Part shown: positions 1 to 6,232 of the stretch, piece after piece | Layout of the letters: every line of letters starts with the position of its first letter | Position numbering within the stretch: position 1 is the first letter of the stretch | Assembly (NCBI GenBank): GCA_027055635.1 | Contig: JALUMZ010000212.1 | Span: 1-8,069, forward strand | DNA from: Campylobacteraceae bacterium | GTDB taxonomy: Bacteria; Campylobacterota; Campylobacteria; Campylobacterales; Sulfurospirillaceae | DNA: 8,069 nt | Direction: 5' to 3' | Notes under the pieces: model-generated | The model's database searches: none | Seen by the model: the letters and a program-made list of their open reading frames with translations, nothing else | Told to the model about the DNA's origin: nothing | Program-made: the position numbers and the translations under genes

Positions 1-428
1 GATTGATTCCAGGATTTTGGGCTCCGACTCAAGCTACATGGGGAGTTGATAACCGTACATGTGCACTAAGAGCTATAAATGGAAATGAAAAGAGTCAAAG
101 AGTTGAGTATAGAGTGACTGCCGCTGACATCAACCCTTACATTGCACTTAGTGCAGCGGTTGGAAGTGGAATTTGGGGCATAAAAAATAGAATCGAGCCA
201 ACAGAGCCGATAGTAGGGAATGCTTATGAAAAAGAGCTTTCAAGTGAGTTTTCATTTCCTCGCACTCTAGGCGAGGCGGCTAGGAAATTAAGAGATTCTA
301 AAGTTGCTAGAGAGATATTTGGCGATGTTTTTGTAGATCACTACTCCATGACAAGAGAGTGGGAAGAGAGCGAACAGTTAAAAGCGATAACAGACTGGCA
401 ACTGGAAAGATATTTTGAAATAATATAA
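1..428 (+). CDS. glutamine synthetase family protein, C-terminal fragment (5' end outside window)
   Basis: The reading frame begins at base 3 (bases 1-2 close the previous codon) and is already coding at the window edge, so the apparent TTG start is internal. About 141 C-terminal residues of an ATP-dependent glutamate-amine/ammonia ligase are visible. Family landmarks are the PGFWAPTQATWGVDNRT stretch with an NRT-x4-R arginine that contacts ATP or glutamate in glutamine synthetases, then EYRVTAADINPYIALSAA, where the family's metal-binding Glu and glutamate-binding Arg lie. GNAYE and FPRTL motifs and a D-W-Q-L-E-R-Y tail follow. The pattern resembles PuuA-type gamma-glutamyl ligases and atypical GlnA homologues more than housekeeping GlnA; the tyrosine adenylylation loop of GlnA is not seen. 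The dehydrogenases downstream suggest a catabolic gamma-glutamyl ligase, but the N-terminal substrate-binding half is missing, so the substrate is open. Confidence 0.88.
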   Translation, partial: LIPGFWAPTQATWGVDNRTCALRAINGNEKSQRVEYRVTAADINPYIALSAAVGSGIWGIKNRIEPTEPIVGNAYEKELSSEFSFPRTLGEAARKLRDSKVAREIFGDVFVDHYSMTREWEESEQLKAITDWQLERYFEII

Positions 429-434
429 AATTCA

Positions 435-514
435 AAGCTTCATATATGACTATTTTGTGAGGCTCAGACTAATAGGAGGATTTGTCCTCTAAAAAATAGT
501 CATATATGAAGCTT
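435..514. repeat. 22-bp perfect inverted repeat around a 36-nt structured loop
   Basis: The arms at 435-456 and 493-514 are exact reverse complements over 22 bp. Each arm contains the self-complementary blocks AAGCTT and CATATATG. The loop (457-492) has its own symmetry: TGAG-G-CTCA at 458-466, and a hairpin of 475-480 with 485-490 around TTTG (five Watson-Crick pairs and one G-U). No U-tract follows on either strand, so it is a poor intrinsic terminator. It lies 6 nt after the ligase stop and ends 6 nt before the Shine-Dalgarno of the aldehyde dehydrogenase. It could be an RNA stability or processing hairpin within a ligase-dehydrogenase transcript, or a small palindromic mobile element. Confidence 0.85.
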
Positions 515-531
515 ATTATAAAGGATGGTAA

Positions 532-1914
532 ATGAAATTTAAAACTATAACACCAGTAGATAATTCAGTATATCTCGAAGAGGATTATCACACACAAAAA
601 GATATAGACGAGACATTAAAAAAAGCAAAAGAAGCCCAAAAAGAGTGGGCAAAAACCTCTATATCCAAAAGAAGCGAGTATATAACAAAGTTTTTAGATG
701 CTCTACTTGGCAAAAGTGAAGATATAGCAAAAGAGCTTTCATATCAGATGGGGCGACCCGTATCGTACAGTATATTGGAGTTAAGAGGCGTCAAAGAGAG
801 AGCAAGTTATATGCAAGAGATAGCTCAAGAGGCATTGAAGCCGTTTTACCCTGAAGAGAAAAAAGGTTTTGAGAGATACATACTAAAAGAGCCTTTGGGA
901 GTTGTGGCGGTTTTGAGTCCTTGGAATTATCCTTTTTTAACCTCAGTAAATGTCATAGTTCCTGCTCTTTTGGCAGGAAATGCCGTCATACTCAGGCACT
1001 CTACGCAAACTCCTCTTGTAGCTTCAAGATACAAAGAGGCTTTTGATGAAGCCGGTCTGCCTGATGGTCTCTTTTCATATCTGCACTTACAGCATAGCGA
1101 TGCTTCTGTATTTATGGCTGATAATAGAGTAGATGGGGTCTATTTCACAGGCTCTGTAAAAGGTGGGTATGAGGTGCAAAAAGCAATAATCAATAAATTT
1201 ATCCCTTGTGGATTGGAGTTGGGCGGAAAAGACCCAGCTTATGTTAGAAGTGATGCCGATGTGAATTATAGTGCGCAGAATCTTGTAGATGGAGCCTTTT
1301 TCAACTCCGGTCAATCCTGTTGCGGAATTGAGAGGATTTATGTACATGAGAGCCTATATGATGAATTTGTGCAAAAGTTTGTGCAAATCACAAAAGATTA
1401 CAAATTAGGCAATCCTTTAGATAAAAGCACTACTCTTGGGCCGATGGTTAAAACGACCGCGGCTGATTTTGTCAGAGGACAAATAAAAGAAGCACTTGAT
1501 AAAGGTGCAAAATCTCTGGTCGATGAATCACTTTTTCCAAATTCAAAAGAGGGAACTCCATATCTAGCTCCTACTGTTTTGGTTGATGTTGACCACTCCA
1601 TGAGCGTGATGAGCGAAGAGAGTTTTGGTCCTGTAGTCGGCATTATGAAGGTAAAAGACGATGACGAGGCACTAAAACTTATGAATGACAGCCAATACGG
1701 ACTAACAGCCTCTATATGGTCGAAAGACAAAGAAGCGGCAAGAGAACTCTCAGCAAAGATAGAAACCGGAACAGTCTATCTAAACAGATGTGATTATCTT
1801 GATCCTGCACTTGCTTGGACAGGAGTCAAAGATACGGGTAGAGGTGTCACACTATCCATGTTTGGATTTGACCATGTTACAAAAGTAAAATCTATCCACT
1901 TTAAGGAGATGTAA
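532..1914 (+). CDS. NAD(P)-dependent aldehyde dehydrogenase
   Basis: This 460-residue protein is full length for the ALDH superfamily and should oxidise an aldehyde to a carboxylic acid in the cytoplasm. Visible landmarks: SPWNYPF with the oxyanion-hole Asn132; the cofactor-site strand AVILRHSTQTP (151-161); FTGS (205-208); ELGGK with general base Glu229; NSGQSC with catalytic Cys263 (a second Cys follows); and EESFGPV with Glu363 for the nicotinamide ribose. In the cofactor strand the usual Lys of the K-P-S-E-Q-T-P pattern is Arg155 and the Glu position is Thr158, which hints at NADP or unusual cofactor use. The ATG at 532 is preceded by AAAGGA (520-525), 6 nt away. The alcohol dehydrogenase starts 2 bp after the stop, so the pair probably converts alcohol to aldehyde to acid. 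The specific substrate, for example a gamma-glutamyl-aminoaldehyde or a semialdehyde, cannot be assigned. Confidence 0.93.
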   Translation: MKFKTITPVDNSVYLEEDYHTQKDIDETLKKAKEAQKEWAKTSISKRSEYITKFLDALLGKSEDIAKELSYQMGRPVSYSILELRGVKERASYMQEIAQEALKPFYPEEKKGFERYILKEPLGVVAVLSPWNYPFLTSVNVIVPALLAGNAVILRHSTQTPLVASRYKEAFDEAGLPDGLFSYLHLQHSDASVFMADNRVDGVYFTGSVKGGYEVQKAIINKFIPCGLELGGKDPAYVRSDADVNYSAQNLVDGAFFNSGQSCCGIERIYVHESLYDEFVQKFVQITKDYKLGNPLDKSTTLGPMVKTTAADFVRGQIKEALDKGAKSLVDESLFPNSKEGTPYLAPTVLVDVDHSMSVMSEESFGPVVGIMKVKDDDEALKLMNDSQYGLTASIWSKDKEAARELSAKIETGTVYLNRCDYLDPALAWTGVKDTGRGVTLSMFGFDHVTKVKSIHFKEM

Positions 1915-1916
1915 CC

Positions 1917-3092
1917 ATGCTACCAATTTCAACAAACTGGAACTATCCAACTACTGTATGGTTTGGATTTGATAGAGTTAAAAATATAGCAGATGCACTA
2001 AAACAACTAAATATAAAAAAACCTCTCATAGTCACAGATGACGCTTTGGTGAAACTTCCTATTATGAAAGATTTATGCGATGCTTTGGAGGATGATAAGA
2101 TACAATATACTATTTTTAGCGATGTTCAGCCAAATCCTACCGGCATAAATGTCCAAAATGGCGTAGAAGTTTACAGACAAAATGCAAGTGATGGCGTTAT
2201 AGCTTTTGGTGGTGGAAGCGCACTAGATGCCGGTAAGACTATTGCTTTTATGTCAGGGCAGAGCCGTAGTGTATGGGATTTTGAAGATGTCGGAGATAAT
2301 TGGAGCAGAGCCAATGAGAACGGCATAGCAAAAACTATAGCTATACCTACGACTGCTGGAACTGGCTCTGAAGTTGGAAGAGCTACTGTCATCACAGACA
2401 GTAAAAATCATGCAAAAAAGATCATCTTTCACCCAAAAATGCTTCCATCCATAGTGATTTTAGATCCTGTTTTAACTTACAATCTACCAAAACATATAAC
2501 AGCATGGACCGGTATAGATGCACTTGTTCACGCTATAGAGGCATACTGTGCACCTGGTTTTCATCCTATGGCTGACGGTATAGCGATAGAGGCTATAAAG
2601 CTCATCAAAGAGAATCTTCCAACAGCTTTTGAAAAACCACATGATAAAGATGCGAGAGCTTATATGTTAGTAGCTGCCATGATGGGAGCTACTGCCTTTC
2701 AAAAAGGCTTGGGCTCTGTACACTCTTTGGCTCATCAACTAGGTGGTCTTTTCAATACGCCTCATGGACTTGCAAACTCTATCATACTGCCTTATGCCCT
2801 AAAACAAAATGAGTCTGCCATAGAACAAAAGATGACAAAACTGTGTGAATACCTAAATATACAAAATCCCTCAACTAAAAGTTTTATAGATTTTATATTA
2901 GACTTAAGAGAGAAATTAGAGATTCCACATACTCTAAAAGAGGTAAAAATCTCAAATGAGCGAGCAAATGAGATAGGGGAGTTAGCATACAATGACCCAT
3001 CAACTCCCACAAATGCAAAAAAGATAGACGCAAATGATCTTACGGCTCTATTTTTAGCTGCATTTGATGGTGACTTTGGCAGATTAAGTTAA
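1917..3092 (+). CDS. iron-containing (type III) alcohol dehydrogenase
   Basis: This 391-residue protein has the usual length and motif order of Fe-ADH proteins, which interconvert an alcohol and an aldehyde with NAD(P). GGGSALDAGK (98-107) forms the dinucleotide-binding loop, and TTAGTGSEVGRATVI follows from 145. The metal ligands by family pattern are Asp201 and His205 (GIDALVHAIE), His269 (GSVHS) and His283 (TPHG); the last two keep the 14-residue spacing known from FucO. His273 matches a conserved active-site histidine. The start is fixed by AAGGAG at 1903-1908, lying inside the end of the aldehyde dehydrogenase gene, and the gap to that gene is only 2 bp. Co-translation suggests the aldehyde product is passed on. 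Propanediol, hydroxybutyrate, choline and amino-alcohol enzymes share this fold, so the substrate is unresolved. Confidence 0.93.
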   Translation: MLPISTNWNYPTTVWFGFDRVKNIADALKQLNIKKPLIVTDDALVKLPIMKDLCDALEDDKIQYTIFSDVQPNPTGINVQNGVEVYRQNASDGVIAFGGGSALDAGKTIAFMSGQSRSVWDFEDVGDNWSRANENGIAKTIAIPTTAGTGSEVGRATVITDSKNHAKKIIFHPKMLPSIVILDPVLTYNLPKHITAWTGIDALVHAIEAYCAPGFHPMADGIAIEAIKLIKENLPTAFEKPHDKDARAYMLVAAMMGATAFQKGLGSVHSLAHQLGGLFNTPHGLANSIILPYALKQNESAIEQKMTKLCEYLNIQNPSTKSFIDFILDLREKLEIPHTLKEVKISNERANEIGELAYNDPSTPTNAKKIDANDLTALFLAAFDGDFGRLS

Positions 3093-3096
3093 CAGA

Positions 3097-3735
3097 ATGA
3101 GTATCACTAAGTTACTACTGTTGGCTGTTGTTGCTGTTTTTGTATTTAACTACTTTGATACTACCGACGAGACATACGATGGGAGTTTGGCTGTGCCGAT
3201 AAATACAAAAATTTTAGCATTTGGAGATAGTATAACTTATGGATACAGGGTGGATAGTGAAAAAAACTATCCATCTATCCTCTCTAATTTATTGCAAAGT
3301 GAAGTTATAAATGCCGGATTAAACGGAGAAACAACCAAAGAGGGGCTTGAAAGACTACCAAAACTTCTAAAAAAGTATAAACCTCAAATACTCATAATCT
3401 GTGAGGGAGGAAATGACCTCTTAAGAAGTAAAAAATTTAGCAACATAAAAGCTAATTTAGCAAAAATGATAGAGTTGGCACAAAAAGAGAAGGTTTTTGT
3501 TGTTCTTATAGGAGTGCCTTATCTTGAGTATTTAAGATATAAGACTGTAGATTTTTATTATGAGTTAGCTCAAGAATACAGTGTTCCTCTTGAGGACAAG
3601 GCACTAGAAAAGATAGAGAATGATTCAACTCTTAAGATTGACGAAGTACATCCAAATGCAAAAGGATATACAATACTTAGTAATGCATTGGCAAATATAA
3701 TTACTCAAAATTATGTGCCGTCCTTCTCTTACTAA
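3097..3735 (+). CDS. SGNH/GDSL-type esterase, membrane-anchored, TesA-like
   Basis: This 212-residue hydrolase carries all four blocks of the SGNH superfamily: AFGDSIT with nucleophile Ser45; NAGLNGETT with oxyanion Gly77; EGGNDLL with Asn106; and DEVHPN with Asp182 and His185. Order and spacing match TesA-like lysophospholipases/arylesterases. Residues 4-19 are a hydrophobic segment followed by an acidic linker (DTTDET). There is no lipobox Cys and no clear A-X-A cleavage site, so an uncleaved signal anchor with the enzyme in the periplasm is likely. The gene begins 4 bp after the alcohol dehydrogenase stop and has no recognisable Shine-Dalgarno, so translation probably depends on coupling to the upstream gene. 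Whether it acts in the same pathway, for example on an ester substrate, or merely shares the transcript is unknown. Confidence 0.9.
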   Translation: MSITKLLLLAVVAVFVFNYFDTTDETYDGSLAVPINTKILAFGDSITYGYRVDSEKNYPSILSNLLQSEVINAGLNGETTKEGLERLPKLLKKYKPQILIICEGGNDLLRSKKFSNIKANLAKMIELAQKEKVFVVLIGVPYLEYLRYKTVDFYYELAQEYSVPLEDKALEKIENDSTLKIDEVHPNAKGYTILSNALANIITQNYVPSFSY

Positions 3736-3773
3736 CCATATATTTTTTCTTCTTCTATAGACTTCTTACATGT

Positions 3774-3799
3774 TGTGTGTTTCCTTTTTACACACATTT
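3774..3799 (+). terminator. possible weak intrinsic terminator after the esterase gene
   Basis: TGTGTGT (3774-3780) and ACACACA (3790-3796) make a 7-bp stem with a 9-nt pyrimidine loop, followed by only TTTAT. It lies 39 bp after the esterase stop, where an operon end is expected. The short U-run and low GC make it a weak call. Confidence 0.35.
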
Positions 3800-3809
3800 A
3801 TACATAATT

Positions 3810-3839
3810 TTTACATAATAATCATCTTGCTACGATAAT
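3810..3839 (+). promoter_or_regulatory. sigma70-like promoter of the symporter operon
   Basis: TTTACA (3810-3815) and GATAAT (3834-3839) each match 5 of 6 consensus bases and are 18 bp apart. The start of transcription would be near 3846, about 210 nt before the DUF4212 gene, which puts both copies of the tandem leader element inside the transcript. A second AT-rich TTTTAAT a few bases later could be an alternative -10. Confidence 0.5.
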
Positions 3840-3888
3840 GCTATTTTAATCAAATAACATAATGCCAAGGTCATCAATGTCAAGAGAC

Positions 3889-3957
3889 AAAGATTCTCGC
3901 CAAAAGGCGAAGCTTTAGTAGAGTGTGAATTTTTTAGGAATTTACTTCTGTAAAAAA
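3889..3957 (+). repeat. leader repeat copy 1
   Basis: The hairpin has outer stem AAAG (3889-3892) with CTTT (3913-3916) and inner stem TCGCC (3897-3901) with GGCGA (3906-3910) around AAAA. The 3' module pairs GTGAATT (3925-3931) with AATTTAC (3939-3945). The alternative hairpin pairs 3930-3939 with 3947-3957 using one bulged G (3950). Unlike copy 2, it reads TTCTG after the module, so it lacks the UUCCU that could pair with a Shine-Dalgarno. Confidence 0.7.
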
Positions 3958-3959
3958 TC

Positions 3960-4027
3960 AAAGCATACGACCGCAAGGTTGTGCTTCAGTAGAGCGTGAA
4001 TTTTTTAGGAATTTACTTCCTAAAAAA
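3960..4027 (+). repeat. leader repeat copy 2
   Basis: The hairpin has outer stem AAGC (3961-3964) with GCTT (3983-3986) and inner stem ACGACC (3967-3972) with GGTTGT (3977-3982) closed by GCAA. The 3' module pairs GTGAATT (3996-4002) with AATTTAC (4010-4016). The competing hairpin is perfect over 10 bp: TTTTTTAGGA (4001-4010) with TCCTAAAAAA (4018-4027) around a 7-nt loop. Confidence 0.7.
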
Positions 4028-4044
4028 GATGACAGTTAAATAAA

Positions 4045-4050
4045 AAGGAG
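4045..4050 (+). promoter_or_regulatory. Shine-Dalgarno of the symporter operon, possible control point
   Basis: AAGGAG lies 5 nt before the ATG at 4056. UUCCU at 4017-4021, in leader copy 2, could pair with AGGAG here (four Watson-Crick pairs and one G-U). The same UCCU is captured by AGGA (4007-4010) when the 10-bp hairpin forms, so the two foldings could mask or expose this site. The Shine-Dalgarno itself is clear; the switch is inference. Confidence 0.75.
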
Positions 4051-4055
4051 AAACG

Positions 4056-4310
4056 ATGGATGACAATGCGGCACAGGCATACTGGAAAGAGAATATAACT
4101 ACTATTCTAAAACTATTAGTAATATGGTTTGTAGTCTCTTATGGATGTGGCATCATCTTTATAGATGAGTTAAATGCCATAACATTTGGTGGATTTAAAT
4201 TAGGATTTTGGTTTGCTCAGCAAGGCTCAATATATGTATTTGTAATTCTTATTTTTGTATATGCAAAAATGATGGAAAGAATTGAAGAAAAATACGATGT
4301 ACACGAATAA
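4056..4310 (+). CDS. DUF4212 family sodium:solute symporter small subunit
   Basis: This 84-residue membrane protein has two hydrophobic spans (about 17-36 and 50-70). It matches the DUF4212 small-subunit family in layout and in the stretches YW-x-EN near the N-terminus, FIDELNAITFGGF (35-47) and LGFWFAQQGSIYVFV (49-63). Family members are encoded immediately upstream of an SSS symporter and are taken to be its accessory subunit; the same order holds here, with 14 bp between stop and start. The C-terminus is short, charged and probably cytoplasmic. AAGGAG at 4045-4050 sets the start. A long leader with tandem structured repeats precedes it, so the whole transporter operon is probably controlled through this gene's mRNA leader. 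Confidence 0.92.
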   Translation: MDDNAAQAYWKENITTILKLLVIWFVVSYGCGIIFIDELNAITFGGFKLGFWFAQQGSIYVFVILIFVYAKMMERIEEKYDVHE

Positions 4311-4324
4311 GAAAGGATGATAAT

Positions 4325-6226
4325 ATGGAATTACAAAGTTTAATTTATCTATTTGTCGGACTCTCTTTTGCACTATATATTGGGATTGCAATATGGGCAA
4401 AAGCTGGGTCAACTAAAGAGTTTTATATAGCAGGTGGTGGTGTTCACCCCGTACTAAATGGTATGGCAACCGGAGCTGATTGGATGAGTGCGGCTTCATT
4501 TATATCATTAGCCGGTATCGTTTCGCTAAAAGGAAGTGATGGTGGTGCATATCTTATGGGTTGGACTGGAGGATATGTTCTTTTAGCTATGCTTTTGGCT
4601 CCATATCTAAGAAAATTTGGAAAGTTTACAGTTCCTGATTTTATTGGTGATCGATACTACTCTGATTTTGCTCGTGCAGTTGCGGTTATATGTGTTGTTT
4701 TTATCTCATTTACATATGTTGCCGGTCAGATGAGGGGTGTCGGTATCGTATTTTCAAGATTTTTACAAGTTGATGTAAATATGGGTGTTTATATAGGAAT
4801 GTTTATAGTGTTTATATATGCGGTTCTTGGAGGAATGAAGGGTATAACATATACTCAAGTTGCTCAATACTGTGTTATGATTTTTGCTTTTACGGTCCCA
4901 GCTATTTTCCTTTCACTTCAGGTTACAGATACATTCTTACCGCAAATTGGACTTGGCGGAAAGATACCATTTGCTTTTGACGATGGGGTAAAAATGATAG
5001 ACAGCGGAACCTATCTTCTGCATGCACTAGATACCTCTATGACCGATTTAGGCTTTGCTGCCTATACGGTAAGTCATGGCGGTACATGGAATGTCTTTAT
5101 GCTTACAACGGCTCTTATGCTAGGAACTGCAGGACTTCCACATGTAATAGTAAGATTTTTTACTACTCCTACTGTAAAAGGTGCTAGAATAAGTGCTGGT
5201 TGGGCTTTGGTTTTTATCGCCATTTTATATACTCAGATTCCTGCCGTTGCAGCATTTGCAAGGCTGAATCTAATCAAAAATCTACAAAATGTTGATTATG
5301 CAAAATTTGTTAAAAATGAAGTAAAAAACAGTGATGGCTCTATAAATAGAGGTTCATGGTTTAAGACTTGGGAAGATTCTGGGCTTATAGGCTGGAATGA
5401 TAGAAATGGTGACGGAAAAATACAAATAGCCGCAGGGAAGGCATTTGAGGGCAAAAAAGGAAAACCTCATTTTGATGGCAAGAGAGGAGCTAGCGGAGAG
5501 AGATTGACATCAAATCCTGCAAACGGAGTCAGTAAAAGCTCTGAGCAAATGAGGGCTGATGGAAAAATAGAAAACGAGGTTTATCTAGATAGAGATATCA
5601 TCGTTCTTGCAAACCCTGAAATTGCAGGACTCCCAAACTGGGTAATCGCAATAATTGCAGCCGGTGGACTAGCTGCTGCTCTTTCAACTGCTGCTGGACT
5701 TCTACTTGCTATCTCAACTGCTATCTCACATGACCTACTTGGTCAGGTACTGATGAAAGATCCAGCAACTGGGAGATCCAAACTCAGTGAGCGTGCTGAA
5801 CTAATGGCGGCTCGTCTAGCGGCTATTGTTGCCATCATTGTTGCCGGTTATCTTGGCATAAATCCTCCTGGTTTCGTAGCACAGGTCGTTGCATTTGCCT
5901 TTGGATTGGCGGCTGCATCCTTTTTTCCTGCTATAATATTAGGAATTTTTTACAAAAGAATGAATAAGGAAGGGGCGATTGCGGGTATGCTTGCCGGCTT
6001 GGTTTTCACTTTTGGATATATAGTTTACTTTGTATTTATGGGTGGAGATAAAGCAGATTATCTCTGGGGTATTGCTCCAACAGGAATCGGAACAATTGGT
6101 ATGATACTTCACTTTGTAGTTGCTATCATTGTAAGTTCGATCACTCCACCACCTCCTAAACACATTCAAGAGCTGGTAGAGAGAATCAGAGTTCCAAGAG
6201 GTGCAGGAAGCGCTTCAACACATTAA
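4325..6226 (+). CDS. SSS-family sodium:solute symporter large subunit, acetate/organic-acid type
   Basis: This 633-residue polytopic inner-membrane protein should import a small organic acid with sodium. It begins with a hydrophobic span and the SSS signature KEFYIAGGGVHPVLNGMATG, followed by ADWMSAASFI (51-60). After the soluble insertion comes GLAAALSTAAGLLLAIST (448-465), the SSS sodium-site helix region, then ISHDLLGQ. A hydrophilic insertion at about 313-436 splits the membrane core and includes WNDRNGDGKIQ, a Dx[DN]xDG calcium-loop-like sequence. Length and insertion fit the DUF4212-partnered branch of the family (VC_2705-like) rather than classic ActP of about 550 residues. AAAGGA (4312-4317) sits 7 nt before the ATG. 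The partner small subunit is directly upstream. Acetate or another short carboxylate is likely from family relatives, but the substrate is not proven here. Confidence 0.92.
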   Translation: MELQSLIYLFVGLSFALYIGIAIWAKAGSTKEFYIAGGGVHPVLNGMATGADWMSAASFISLAGIVSLKGSDGGAYLMGWTGGYVLLAMLLAPYLRKFGKFTVPDFIGDRYYSDFARAVAVICVVFISFTYVAGQMRGVGIVFSRFLQVDVNMGVYIGMFIVFIYAVLGGMKGITYTQVAQYCVMIFAFTVPAIFLSLQVTDTFLPQIGLGGKIPFAFDDGVKMIDSGTYLLHALDTSMTDLGFAAYTVSHGGTWNVFMLTTALMLGTAGLPHVIVRFFTTPTVKGARISAGWALVFIAILYTQIPAVAAFARLNLIKNLQNVDYAKFVKNEVKNSDGSINRGSWFKTWEDSGLIGWNDRNGDGKIQIAAGKAFEGKKGKPHFDGKRGASGERLTSNPANGVSKSSEQMRADGKIENEVYLDRDIIVLANPEIAGLPNWVIAIIAAGGLAAALSTAAGLLLAISTAISHDLLGQVLMKDPATGRSKLSERAELMAARLAAIVAIIVAGYLGINPPGFVAQVVAFAFGLAAASFFPAIILGIFYKRMNKEGAIAGMLAGLVFTFGYIVYFVFMGGDKADYLWGIAPTGIGTIGMILHFVVAIIVSSITPPPPKHIQELVERIRVPRGAGSASTH

Positions 6227-6232
6227 AATATA

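Larger units (their letters stand above)
3889..4030 (+). promoter_or_regulatory. tandem structured leader RNA (candidate riboswitch or cis-regulatory element)
   Basis: Two copies of a unit with an exact 71-nt period lie between the promoter and the DUF4212 start. Each has a 28-nt imperfect hairpin with a 2-nt excess on its 5' side, a spacer AGTAGAG plus T or C, and a 24-nt identical stretch. The hairpin sequences differ but keep pairing: G-C becomes A-T, C-G becomes G-T, and T-A becomes C-G at three consecutive stem positions. The second copy has a GCAA tetraloop of GNRA type closed by C-G. The 3' module can fold as GTGAATT with AATTTAC, or alternatively as TTTTTTAGGA with TCCTAAAAAA; these exclude each other. 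Paired changes and tandem layout argue for selection on RNA structure. I do not recognise the class, and the ligand or partner is unknown. Confidence 0.6.

Noticed and set aside
3..5. TTG as true start of the ligase fragment
   Set aside because: The protein motif is already mid-domain at this point and no ribosome site can be seen; the gene clearly begins upstream of the window.
435..514. Inverted repeat as an intrinsic terminator
   Set aside because: Neither strand has a U-tract next to the stem, and the downstream gene's Shine-Dalgarno follows at once.
1087..1347. Minus-strand open frame of 86 codons
   Set aside because: It lies wholly inside the well-supported aldehyde dehydrogenase, lacks a ribosome site and recognisable motifs, and reads as an antisense shadow.
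1398..1730. Minus-strand open frame of 110 codons
   Set aside because: Antisense to conserved aldehyde dehydrogenase motifs, with low-complexity Ser-rich sequence; not a gene.
3889..4027. CRISPR array
   Set aside because: Only two repeats with a 71-nt period, whose variable part is a covarying hairpin rather than a spacer, and no cas genes are in view.
4227..4412. Minus-strand open frame across the DUF4212/symporter junction
   Set aside because: It covers two conserved genes and the operon's internal ribosome site, and has no family features.
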